Source: Archangium gephyra (GTDB taxonomy: Bacteria > Myxococcota > Myxococcia > Myxococcales > Myxococcaceae). From it: a stretch of DNA of 64,000 nucleotides. The notes under the pieces were generated by a model. The model searched no databases. It had not been told where the DNA came from and worked only from the letters and a program-made list of their open reading frames with translations. The stretch spans positions 3,728,501 through 3,792,500 of the forward strand of contig NZ_CP011509.1 in NCBI RefSeq assembly GCF_001027285.1, written 5' to 3'. Below are positions 1-8,999 of the stretch, piece by piece (the first letter of the stretch is position 1; every line of letters starts with the position of its first letter). The position numbers and the translations under genes were made by a program.

Positions 1-1
1 C

Positions 2-1363
2 GCTGGCGAGGTGTTCGCCTGGCATGCCCGCGAGGGAGCATTCCAGCGCCTGACGCCCCCCTGGGAGCCGGTCGAGGTGGTGGAGCGCCAGGGGGACGGC
101 ATCCGCGAGGGCACGCGGGTGGTGCTGCGCATGAAGACGGGGCCGGTGTCCCTGCGGTGGGTGGCGAGGCACACGCGCTACATCCCCGGCTCGCTCTTCC
201 AGGACGAGCAGGTGTCGGGGCCCTTCGCGAAGTGGGTGCACACCCACCGCATGTGGGACGAGCCCGCGGGCAGCGGCGTGCTGGAGGACGAGGTGGAGTA
301 CGCGCTGCCGGTGGGGGCGCTCGGGAGGCTGGTGGGCGGTGGCTACGCGCGAGGGCGGCTGGAGCGGATGTTCGCCTACCGTCACACGGTGACGCGGGAG
401 GACCTGCGGCGCCATGCGGCCTTCGCCGGACAGCCGCCGCTGACGGTGGCGGTGAGCGGCGCGTCGGGACTGGTGGGCAGCGCGCTGGGGCCCTTCCTCA
501 CGACGGGCGGCCACCGGGTACGGCGGCTGGTGCGGGGCCGGCCCGAGGCCGGGGACATCGCCTGGGCACCGGGCCAGGGCGAGATGGACATGGTGGCGCT
601 GGAGGGCGTGGACGCGGTGGTGCACCTGGCCGGCGCGCCCATCGCCGAGGGGCGCTGGACGGAGGAGCGCAAGGCCCTCATCCGCCGCAGCCGCGTGGAG
701 GGCACCCGGGTGCTGTGCGAGTCGCTCGCGCGGCTGGCGCGCCCGCCGAAGGTGCTGGTGTGCGCCTCGGCCATGGGCTTCTACGGCAGCCGGGGCGACG
801 AGGTGCTCACCGAGTCCAGCCCGCCCGGCGAGGGGTTCCTCGCGGACGTGACGCGCGAGTGGGAGGCGGCCAGCGCTCCGGCGGAACAGGCCGGCATCCG
901 CGTGGTGCACCTGCGCCTGGGCGTGGTGCTGAGCGCCCGTGGGGGCGCGCTGGCGAAGATGCTGCCCGCCTTTCAGGCCGGAGCCGGCGGCCGCATCGGT
1001 GATGGGCAACAGTGGATGAGCTGGGTGTCGCTGGAGGACCTGCTGGGCCTCATCCACTTCGCCCTGTTCACCCCCGGCCTGCGCGGGCCCGTCAACGCGG
1101 TGGCCCCCCAGGCCGTGCGCCAGGAGGCGTTCGCCCGGACACTCGGGCACGTGCTTTCCCGGCCGGCCGTGATGCCGCTGCCCGCCGCCGCGGTGCGGGC
1201 CGCTTTCGGCGAGATGGGCGAGGAGACGCTCCTGCTCAGCTCCCACGTCCGCCCGGAGGTGGCCGAGCGCCAGGGCTTCAGCTTCCTCCACCCCTCGCTG
1301 GAGCAGACCCTGCGCTTCACGCTCGGCAGGACGAGCGAGGGGCCGCGCTTCCGCCACGGCTGA
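2..1363 (+). CDS. TIGR01777-family NAD-dependent epimerase/cyclase fusion (5' partial)
   Basis: The reading frame is already open at the left edge (codons from base 2 read AGEVFAWH), so the true start lies upstream of the window. About the first 135 residues look like the SRPBCC/cyclase-type domain that often precedes this family. A Rossmann domain follows, with the dinucleotide motif SGASGLVGSALG, and the C-terminus is DUF1731-like (SSHVRPEVAERQGF). The family (YfcH/SDR39U1) consists of atypical short-chain reductases of unknown substrate. The gene ends 14 bases before the ABC transporter operon and could be cotranscribed with it. The family call is secure; the substrate is unknown. Confidence 0.85.
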   Translation, partial: AGEVFAWHAREGAFQRLTPPWEPVEVVERQGDGIREGTRVVLRMKTGPVSLRWVARHTRYIPGSLFQDEQVSGPFAKWVHTHRMWDEPAGSGVLEDEVEYALPVGALGRLVGGGYARGRLERMFAYRHTVTREDLRRHAAFAGQPPLTVAVSGASGLVGSALGPFLTTGGHRVRRLVRGRPEAGDIAWAPGQGEMDMVALEGVDAVVHLAGAPIAEGRWTEERKALIRRSRVEGTRVLCESLARLARPPKVLVCASAMGFYGSRGDEVLTESSPPGEGFLADVTREWEAASAPAEQAGIRVVHLRLGVVLSARGGALAKMLPAFQAGAGGRIGDGQQWMSWVSLEDLLGLIHFALFTPGLRGPVNAVAPQAVRQEAFARTLGHVLSRPAVMPLPAAAVRAAFGEMGEETLLLSSHVRPEVAERQGFSFLHPSLEQTLRFTLGRTSEGPRFRHG

Positions 1364-1377
1364 CGGAGAACGCCACG

Positions 1378-2312
1378 ATGATCCACGTCGAGGGGCTGAC
1401 CCGGTACTACGGCGGCCACGCGGCCATCCGCGGCCTCTCCTTCGACATCCAACGGGGCGAGGTCATCGGCTTCCTGGGACTCAATGGCGCGGGGAAGACG
1501 ACCACCTTGAAGATCCTCGGGTGCGTGTTGTTGCCCACCTCGGGGCGGGCCCTCGTCGACGGCCATGATGTGGTGGACCACCCTCACGAGGTGCGCCAGC
1601 GCATCGGCTTCCTTCCGGACACGCCTCCCCTCTACGACGAGATGGGGGTGGGCGAGTTCCTCGCCTTCGTGGCGAGGCTGCGCGGCGTGCCCTCGCGCGA
1701 GGTGTCCGCCCGCGTCACCGAGGCCGAGGAGAAGACGGGACTGCGCGACATGGACGACGCGCCCATCTCCTCGCTGAGCCATGGCTACCGGCAGCGCGTG
1801 GGGGTGGCACAGGCGCTCGTCCACCGGCCGGCGCTGCTGCTGCTCGACGAGCCGGGCAGTGGGCTGGATCCCCGGCAGATGGTGGAGATGCGCACGCTCA
1901 TCCAGGGACTGCGCGGAGCGGAGCACACGGTGCTCGTCTCCAGCCACCTGCTGCCGGAGATCAGCCAGACGTGTGATCGGCTCCTGGTCATCAAGGACGG
2001 AGAGCTCGTGGCCCAGGGCACCGAGGAGGAGCTGGGCCAGCGGCTGGGGGGTGGAGGCTTCATCGAGGTGGAGGTGCGGGGCGAGCGCGAGCGGGTGCTG
2101 GCGGCGCTCGCGGGCGTGGGGCCGGTGCGCGTGATGGGTGAGGCGGAGGGCGTGGTGACGCTCCGGGTGGAGGCCCCGGTGGACCTGCGGCCGGGCGTGG
2201 CACGGGCGGTGGTGGGCGCGGGCCTGGAGCTGCTCCGGCTGGACCGGGGGACGGAGAAGCTCGAGTCGCTCTTCCTGCGGCTCACCCGCGGGGGGACGAG
2301 GCCGCGCCATGA
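1378..2312 (+). CDS. ABC transporter ATP-binding protein, GldA-like (apparent 3' frameshift)
   Basis: This is the nucleotide-binding subunit of an ABC-2 exporter. Visible motifs are Walker A GLNGAGKTT, the signature-like SHGYRQRVGVAQAL, and Walker B LLLLDEPGSGLDP followed by the H-loop SSHLL. A C-terminal accessory region of about 80 residues follows, as in GldA-like ATPases. Oddity: the frame has no stop after LFLRLTRGG. It stays open through the whole overlapping permease gene and into the GldG-like gene. One extra G in the G6 tract at 2290-2295 would end the protein as GGDEAAP with a TGA at 2310-2312. That stop overlaps the permease ATG in the ATGA style used at the next two junctions. I annotate that end, assuming an indel or sequencing error. 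The ATPase domain is intact either way. Confidence 0.85.
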
Positions 2313-3034
2313 TGCGGACGCTGCTCATCGCGCGCCGGGAGCTCGCGGCCTACCTGCGCACCTTCCAGGGCTACCTCATCATCGCGATGGTGCTGGCGGT
2401 GGATGGCCTGCTCTTCAACGCCTTCGCGCTGGGCGGGGTGAGCAAGCGCTCCTCGGAGGTGCTCTCGCTCTTCTTCCTGTTCTCCAGCGGCACCACGATG
2501 GTGGCCTCGGTCTTCATCTCCATGCGGCTGCTGGCCGAGGAGCGGCAGGCGGGCACCCTGCTGTTGCTGTACTCCTCGCCGGTGAAGGACCACGAGATTG
2601 TATTGGGCAAGTTCCTCTCGGCCCTGGCCTTCCTGGCGCTGATGACGCTGGCCACGGTGTTCATGCCGCTGCTGGTGATGGTGCACGGCAAGCTGTCGCT
2701 GGGCCATATCGCCGCCGGGTATCTGGGCCTGCTGCTGCTGGGCAGTGCGTCCCTGGCCATCGGCACGTTCGGCTCGGCGCTGGCGCGCAACCAGGTGCTG
2801 GCCGCCGTGCTCTCCGGGTGCATGCTGGTGGCGCTGCTGACGTGCTGGCTGCTGGCGCGCATCACCGAGCAGCCGCTCTCGGACGTCTTCAGCGCGCTGG
2901 CGCTGTGGAACCAGCACTTCCAGCCCTTCCAGGCCGGCGTGGTGCACGTGCGCGACATCGTCTACTACCTGTCCGTCACCTACGTGGCCCTCTTCGCCGC
3001 CACGCGTGTCCTCGAGGCGCGGAGGTGGCGATGA
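2309..3034 (+). CDS. ABC-2 type permease, GldF-like
   Basis: This is the membrane subunit of the same exporter, 241 aa with six likely transmembrane helices. It opens with MMRTLLIARRELAAYLRT, typical of ABC-2 permeases: a short cytosolic helix, then a helix at about residues 24-44. The RLLAEERQAGTLLLLYSSPV segment matches the conserved E-x-G-T-x-E/L-x4-P coupling motif of the family. The start overlaps the presumed ATPase stop (ATGA), and its own stop overlaps the next start by 4 nt, so the subunits are translationally coupled. A second in-frame ATG at 2312 is an alternative start. The substrate is unknown. Confidence 0.88.
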   Translation: MMRTLLIARRELAAYLRTFQGYLIIAMVLAVDGLLFNAFALGGVSKRSSEVLSLFFLFSSGTTMVASVFISMRLLAEERQAGTLLLLYSSPVKDHEIVLGKFLSALAFLALMTLATVFMPLLVMVHGKLSLGHIAAGYLGLLLLGSASLAIGTFGSALARNQVLAAVLSGCMLVALLTCWLLARITEQPLSDVFSALALWNQHFQPFQAGVVHVRDIVYYLSVTYVALFAATRVLEARRWR

Positions 3035-4833
3035 CGCTCCGGTCCAACCCCTGGGTGTCCGTCCTGTACGCAGGGGGCCTGCTGGCCGTGTTCCTCGGCG
3101 AGCGCGTGGCGGTCGCGGGCACGGAGCGGCTCGTGCTGAGCGGGCTGGGACTCACGCTGGTGGGGCTCGCGGTGGCGTGGCGCGGGGGGAGGGTGGCGAG
3201 GGCCTCGGGCGACTGGCGGGTGCTGGAGCGCTGGCTGCTGGGCCTCTTCCTGGTGGGCGGGCTCGGCCTGGCGCTCTACTTCCTCCGGCCGGGCGGGAAG
3301 GGTTCCCTGGCGGGGGTGCTGGGGGCGCTCTTCCCCGCGCTGCTGGCCACCACGCTGCTGCCCCTGGTGCTGGTGGAACTGGCGGCGGCGGCCATGGCGC
3401 GAGCGCCGGTGCTGCAACTGGGGCGGGTGCGTGCCGCGCTCTACTCGGGGCTGGGGCTGGCCTTCGCGCTCGTCTTCGCCTTCTCGGCCACGTACGTGGC
3501 CACGCAAGCGGACGTCTCGTGGGACCTGGCGTACTTCCGCACCGCCCGGCCGGGTGCCGCCACGCGCCTGCTGACGCGCCGCCTCCCCGAGCCGGTGCGG
3601 GTGACGCTCTTCTTCCCACCGGCCAATGATGTGCGGCAGGCCCTGGAGCAGTACTTCCGGGAGCTGGCGCGCGAATCCGGGTACCTCGAGGTGGAGGTGC
3701 TGGACCAGGCGGTGGCGCGGGCCCGGGCGAAGGAGCTGGGCGTGGGGGAGAACGGCTCGGTGGTGTTCAGCCGGGGTGCTCGTCACGAGCGGCTGAAGGT
3801 GCCACTGGAGCTGGAGCGGGCCCGGACGCAGCTGCAGCGCCTGGACGAGGACGTGTACCGGCGGCTGCGCGTGGTGTCGCGCCCCCGGCGGGTGCTGTAC
3901 CTCACGGCGGGGCAGGGCGAGCGGGGCCTACAACCGCAGGCGGCCACGGCCCTGGAGAAGGCGCGGCCCGGCCTGTCGCAGCTCGAGGAGTGGCTGCGCG
4001 TGCTGAACGTGGAGGTGCGGACGCTGGGCATGGCCGAGGGGCTGGGGACGGAGGTGCCTCGCGACGCGGCGGTGGTGGCGGTGGTGGGGCCCGAGCGGGA
4101 CTTCTCCCCGGAGGCGTTCGCCGCGCTGCGCCGGTACGTGGAGCGCGGCGGCCGGTTGTGGCTCGCGCTGGAGCCGGACGGGCCCGGCCTCGAGCCATTG
4201 CTGGAGCCGCTGGGGTTGAAGCTGCTGCGCGTGCCGCTCGCCAACGAGCTGCGCCACCTGCGCATGAGCCACCAGCTCAGCGACCGGGGCAACCTGGTGA
4301 CGGCGAGCTTCTCCTCGCACGCCTCCGTCGGGACCCTGGCCTCGTTGGGCAGTGACGCGGCCATCGTCTTCGCGGGCGCGGCGGCGCTGGAGCCGGTGCC
4401 GCCCCTGCCCAAGGGGGTGACGCAGGATGTCTCGGTGCGAGCGCCCTCGGAGACGTTCCAGGACTCCCACCCCGACTTCACCCCGGACCCGGGAGAGCCA
4501 CGAGGCGCCTGGCCCCTGGTGGTGGCGGTGCAGAAGGCCGGCGTCTCGGGCGCCTCGCCCGCGCGCGTGGTGGTCATGGGGGACTCGGACGTGATGACCG
4601 ATACGGGCCCCCGCTCCTATGGCAACCCCTACCTGCTGATGGACACGGTGCTCTGGCTCCTCGGCGAGGAGGAGCTGGCGGGCGTGTTGTCCAACGAGGA
4701 GGACGTGCCCCTGCAGCACACGCGGCGGCAGGACGTCGTCTGGTTCTACTCCGCCGTCTTCCTGGCGCCCGCGCTGGTGCTGGGCGCGGGCTTCCTCGTG
4801 ACGCGGCGCCGGAGACGGTGGAGGGAGCGATGA
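3031..4833 (+). CDS. GldG-like ABC auxiliary protein
   Basis: A 600-aa protein with several N-terminal membrane segments (about residues 12-30, 36-55, 67-85, 95-125, 142-165), a large extracytoplasmic domain, and a last helix near the C-terminus (VVWFYSAVFLAPALVLGAGF) followed by an Arg-rich tail. The middle carries the ABC_transp_aux pattern: RLPEPVRVTLFFPP, then a segment around PRRVLYLTAGQGER, then AAVVAVVGPERDFSPEE-like text, and near the end VVVMGDSDVMTD. This is the GldG partner of GldA/GldF ATPase-permease pairs. GldG is linked to gliding in Bacteroidetes, but in myxobacteria its role is not established. ATG overlaps the permease stop (ATGA). Confidence 0.82.
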   Translation: MTLRSNPWVSVLYAGGLLAVFLGERVAVAGTERLVLSGLGLTLVGLAVAWRGGRVARASGDWRVLERWLLGLFLVGGLGLALYFLRPGGKGSLAGVLGALFPALLATTLLPLVLVELAAAAMARAPVLQLGRVRAALYSGLGLAFALVFAFSATYVATQADVSWDLAYFRTARPGAATRLLTRRLPEPVRVTLFFPPANDVRQALEQYFRELARESGYLEVEVLDQAVARARAKELGVGENGSVVFSRGARHERLKVPLELERARTQLQRLDEDVYRRLRVVSRPRRVLYLTAGQGERGLQPQAATALEKARPGLSQLEEWLRVLNVEVRTLGMAEGLGTEVPRDAAVVAVVGPERDFSPEAFAALRRYVERGGRLWLALEPDGPGLEPLLEPLGLKLLRVPLANELRHLRMSHQLSDRGNLVTASFSSHASVGTLASLGSDAAIVFAGAAALEPVPPLPKGVTQDVSVRAPSETFQDSHPDFTPDPGEPRGAWPLVVAVQKAGVSGASPARVVVMGDSDVMTDTGPRSYGNPYLLMDTVLWLLGEEELAGVLSNEEDVPLQHTRRQDVVWFYSAVFLAPALVLGAGFLVTRRRRRWRER

Positions 4834-5768
4834 AGGGGCGGGGCGTGGTGCTCCAGGGCGTGCTGGCGGCGGCGGGGCTGGCCGCGGCCTTCTTCGTCTG
4901 GCAGCGCGAGCCGGTGGGCGCTCCGGGTGAGGTGGTGGTGCTGGACGCGCCGAAGCGGGAGCTGGAGCGCGTGCGCTACGAGGACGCGTCCGTCCAGGTG
5001 GAGCTGTTCCGCGAGGGCCAGGAGGACGGCGCGCTGTGGCTGCGGCTGGGGACGAAGCGGGAGCTGCGCGCCAACGAGACGGCGGAGCAGCTCTTCGCCC
5101 GCTTCGCGCCGCTGCGGGCCACGCGGAGCCTGGGGGTGCTGGACGCGGAGAAGCTGGCCGAGGTGGGGTTGAAGGACAGCCCCCGGAAGCTGGCGGTGAA
5201 GCTGGCCACCGGGGAGCACGCCTTCACCCTGGCGGCCCCGTCGATTGGCTGGGGGAGCCCGTACCTGCGGCGCGAGACGGACGGGCACGTCTTCCTCCTC
5301 CCGCCCTCGGTGCTGCCCGACCTGGAGAACGCCGCCCACCGGCTGGTGGACCGGACGCTGCACACCTTCGGAGCCAGCGACTACGACACCCTCACCGTCA
5401 CCGCTGGGAGCACGTCGCGCACCTTCCTCGTCCGCGCGCGGGCTCAGCGTCCGGCCGAGCTGCTGCCCCGGGACGCTCCGGGCACACCGGACGAGCCGGC
5501 CCGCAAGTGGCACGAGCGCGTGTGGCTGCTCGCACCAGCGCAGGCGGACTTCCTCGGACGGGGAGAGGTGCCTCCCGGGGGCGAGCCTCGGGAGGCCTTC
5601 CGCGTGGAGTACCTGCGGGGAGAGCAGCGCATCGGCCAGCTCACCGTGGGACGCGGTGCGGGCGGCGAATTCTACGCTCGCACCGAGTACACCGCCGGCT
5701 GGGCGAAGCTGCCCCCGTGGGCGGACTCCATCGTCCTGGACGCCGAGAAGGTGGCCACGGGGCGCTGA
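4830..5768 (+). CDS. DUF4340 domain-containing membrane-anchored protein
   Basis: A 312-aa protein with one N-terminal helix (VVLQGVLAAAGLAAAFFVWQ) and a periplasmic remainder. The pattern of short strands and the LGVLDAEKLAEVGLKD segment is typical of DUF4340 proteins, which are encoded next to GldG-type ABC auxiliary genes. The ATG at 4830 overlaps the preceding TGA (ATGA); an in-frame GTG at 4818 is less likely. It probably works with the upstream transporter at the cell envelope. Function is unknown. It is the last gene of the operon; a convergent MerR gene ends on the next base. Confidence 0.75.
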   Translation: MKGRGVVLQGVLAAAGLAAAFFVWQREPVGAPGEVVVLDAPKRELERVRYEDASVQVELFREGQEDGALWLRLGTKRELRANETAEQLFARFAPLRATRSLGVLDAEKLAEVGLKDSPRKLAVKLATGEHAFTLAAPSIGWGSPYLRRETDGHVFLLPPSVLPDLENAAHRLVDRTLHTFGASDYDTLTVTAGSTSRTFLVRARAQRPAELLPRDAPGTPDEPARKWHERVWLLAPAQADFLGRGEVPPGGEPREAFRVEYLRGEQRIGQLTVGRGAGGEFYARTEYTAGWAKLPPWADSIVLDAEKVATGR

Positions 5769-6506
5769 CTACTCGGGCTTCTTCAGCGCGGCCATGGCGC
5801 GGCCCACGTACTCCATGAGCCGCGGGTCCATCCCGAACCGGGCGCCCGCGCCGGGCTCCTGCTGGTACATCGTGTTCAGCGACTTCTCGATGCCCGGGTT
5901 GCCTCCGGTGAAGGCCTGGATGAGCTCCTGCCAGCGCCGGGCGAGCTTCTGGACGGACTCGCTGGCCGGATCGGTGCCCTTCTCCAGCTCCGTTCGCACC
6001 TGGGCGATCAGCCGGGGCCACTCCTCCTGGACCTGGCGGATGGCGTCCTCGCCCAGGGCCTGGCGGCGCGCCTCGAGCTCCTTCAGCTGCTCCGGGGTGT
6101 AGTACTTCTCGAACATGGTCATCACCTCGATGGTTTGAACGAGTTGATCGACGGAGGGTGTCTCCGCCGAGCGGAGCTGCGTGGCGAGCGCCTCGAGGCG
6201 CCGGCACAGCTCCTGTTGGACGGCGAGCTGCTCGCGAGCCTTCGCGAGGTGCAGGTCGAGCACCCGGACGGGCGAGTAGTCGGGCTCGTCGATGCAGCGC
6301 TTGATCTCCTCCAGCGCGAAGCCGAGCTGGCGGAGGGACAGGATGCGCTGCAACCGGGCCACGTCCTCCGGGGTGTAGAGCCGGTAGCCGGACGCCGTGC
6401 GCAGCGACGGCGAGAGCAGGCCCAGCTCGTCGTAGTGGTGCAGGGTACGGATGGACAGCCCGGTCCGCCGGGCGAGCTCGCCTACCTTCAGGGGTTCGGG
6501 CTGCAT
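5769..6506 (-). CDS. MerR family regulator with TipAS-type ligand domain
   Basis: 245 aa. The N-terminal winged helix MerR domain (VGELARRTGLSIRTLHHYDE, then GYRLYTPEDVARLQRI) is followed by a coiled coil at about 75-115 and a C-terminal TipAS-like domain (MFEKYYTPEQLKELEARR and the GNPGIEKSLNTMYQQ segment). TipA-class proteins bind drugs, notably thiopeptides in Streptomyces, and activate their own promoter. The ATG at 6506 has an AAAGGAGC ribosome site just upstream; the longer frame to 6578 runs through the operator and was not used. The promoter upstream carries a TipA-like inverted repeat, so autoregulation is likely. The ligand here is unknown. Confidence 0.88.
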   Translation of the reverse strand: MQPEPLKVGELARRTGLSIRTLHHYDELGLLSPSLRTASGYRLYTPEDVARLQRILSLRQLGFALEEIKRCIDEPDYSPVRVLDLHLAKAREQLAVQQELCRRLEALATQLRSAETPSVDQLVQTIEVMTMFEKYYTPEQLKELEARRQALGEDAIRQVQEEWPRLIAQVRTELEKGTDPASESVQKLARRWQELIQAFTGGNPGIEKSLNTMYQQEPGAGARFGMDPRLMEYVGRAMAALKKPE

Positions 6507-6523
6507 GGCACGCTCCTTTCGAC

Positions 6524-6535
6524 CACACCGGTGTG
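6524..6535. promoter_or_regulatory. 12-bp perfect palindrome in the merR leader
   Basis: CACACCGGTGTG is a perfect palindrome starting 18 bases upstream of the MerR ATG, between the predicted transcription start and the ribosome site. It could be a second operator or a small RNA hairpin. The role is inferred from position only. Confidence 0.4.
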
Positions 6536-6547
6536 TGGCTGAGCGGA

Positions 6548-6578
6548 TGGGTACACCCTCACGTCGCGTGAGGCTCAA
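6548..6578 (-). promoter_or_regulatory. MerR-type promoter with TipA-like operator
   Basis: On the minus strand, TTGAGC (6578-6573) and TACCCA (6553-6548) are 19 bases apart, the long spacer characteristic of MerR-activated promoters. The spacer contains the perfect dyad CCTCACG-TCG-CGTGAGG (6557-6573 on the plus strand). From memory this is nearly the same as the dyad in the Streptomyces tipA promoter. It lies about 40 bases upstream of the MerR/TipA-like start, so this should be its own autoactivated promoter. Confidence 0.75.
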
Positions 6579-6641
6579 GGGGCAAGTCCGGAGCCTGTTC
6601 GCCCACCGGCCAGGCGGGCGCGCTCAGCGTAGACTGGTGGG

Positions 6642-7040
6642 ATGAGACACCACGCTGTTTGCCTGTTCCTGCTGGGCTTCATGGGCTGCGGCCTCCCCAA
6701 GACTCCCCGGGCCGAAGCCGAGGCCCTGCTTCACTTCCCGCTGCCCCTGAGCGCCTCGGACATCCAGGTGGAGGACGGGGCGACGGACATCCTGATGACG
6801 CACAAGCTCGTGAGCTTCACCTTCTCGGCTTCCGAGTTGGCGGCGGTGATGTCCCGGTTGCCGTGTGCACCCTCGGCCACGGGGTGGTTGGGACACCTCT
6901 CGACGCTGGACCCAGTGGGCCCGGGCGAGCAGGTGTGCCAGAGCGGCAAGTACAACGATTTCGAGGCGGTGAAGCTCTCTCCGCGCAATGGGGCGCGCGT
7001 CCAGGTCGTCTTCGAGAAGTTCGTGGACGTCGACTTCTGA
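6642..7040 (+). CDS. Small hypothetical lipoprotein
   Basis: 132 aa. The N-terminus (MRHHAVCLFLLGFMGCGLPK) is a signal peptide with a plausible lipobox FMGC, so the mature protein would be lipid-anchored at Cys16. The rest is a compact domain with two further cysteines (CAPSATG, VCQSGKYNDFE) that could form a disulfide. I recognise no family. It is transcribed divergently from the merR gene, sharing a 135-base upstream region that holds the MerR-type promoter, so it could be a TipA-like regulon member. It ends 10 bases before the convergent response regulator gene. Confidence 0.6.
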   Translation: MRHHAVCLFLLGFMGCGLPKTPRAEAEALLHFPLPLSASDIQVEDGATDILMTHKLVSFTFSASELAAVMSRLPCAPSATGWLGHLSTLDPVGPGEQVCQSGKYNDFEAVKLSPRNGARVQVVFEKFVDVDF

Positions 7041-7050
7041 GGGCGAGCGG

Positions 7051-7454
7051 CTACGCGGCGGGAGCCACGGTGGCCAGCACGCGCTGCACCTCACGCACCA
7101 GCGCGTCCGGCAGACACGGCTTGGTGACGTAGGCATCGCAGCCCGCGTCCTGGGCCTCGCGCGAGTGCCCATCCAGGGCATGGCCGGTGAGGGCCACCAC
7201 GGGAATGGCGCGCGTGCGGATGTCGGCCTTGAGGCGGCGCGTGGCCTCCCAGCCATCCATCACGGGCAGGGACAGGTCCATGAGGATGACGTCCGGGTGC
7301 ATCGCGAAGGCCTTCTCCACGGCCTCCAGCCCATTGCGTGCCTCGGCCACGCGGTAGCCGGAGTACTCGAGGTACTCCGCGTACATCTCGCGGGCATCCT
7401 GGTAGTCATCGACGATGAGGACGAGGGGCGCGGTGTCGTTGAGAGCAGGGCTGT

Positions 7455-7458
<4 letters not shown>
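7051..7458 (-). CDS. Single-domain response regulator (CheY-like)
   Basis: 135 aa, a lone receiver domain. Visible residues are the acidic pair D17/D18, phospho-acceptor D61 in ILMDLSLPVMDG, T91 in VALTGHAL, and K113 in VTKPC. There is no output domain, so it would act through protein contacts or as a phosphate relay. Its ATG overlaps the stop of the upstream sensor kinase gene by four bases (ATGA), so the two are translationally coupled and are very likely cognate partners. Confidence 0.92.
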
Positions 7459-8774
<1,316 letters not shown>

Positions 8775-8999
8775 GACGCGGCGCTCCGGTGTCCTCGGGA
8801 TACAGGTCGATGAAGTTACTAGCCAGTAGAGCAGAGGAACCCCACAGGCGTGAGTCCGCTGCCCCCAATGGCCAACATCATCAGGACCCGGGTGTTGGTT
8901 CTTGCACATCCCGAGGCTTCAGTGGAGGACAGGCAGGCAGGCGCAAGAGCCTGGCTGCTCGCCCTACCGGCCCCCGGGCTCATCCCTAGCCTTGTAGGC

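Noticed and set aside
1012-4833. Single 1273-codon open frame spanning ABC ATPase, permease region and GldG-like protein
   Set aside because: The middle third is out-of-frame translation of the permease gene, with no membrane pattern. The frame is open because of a likely indel at 2290-2295 and high GC.
8775-8909. ATG at 8909 as the sensor kinase start
   Set aside because: No ribosome site, odd Cys/His tail. TTG at 8774 has GGAG at correct spacing. Kept as the alternative.
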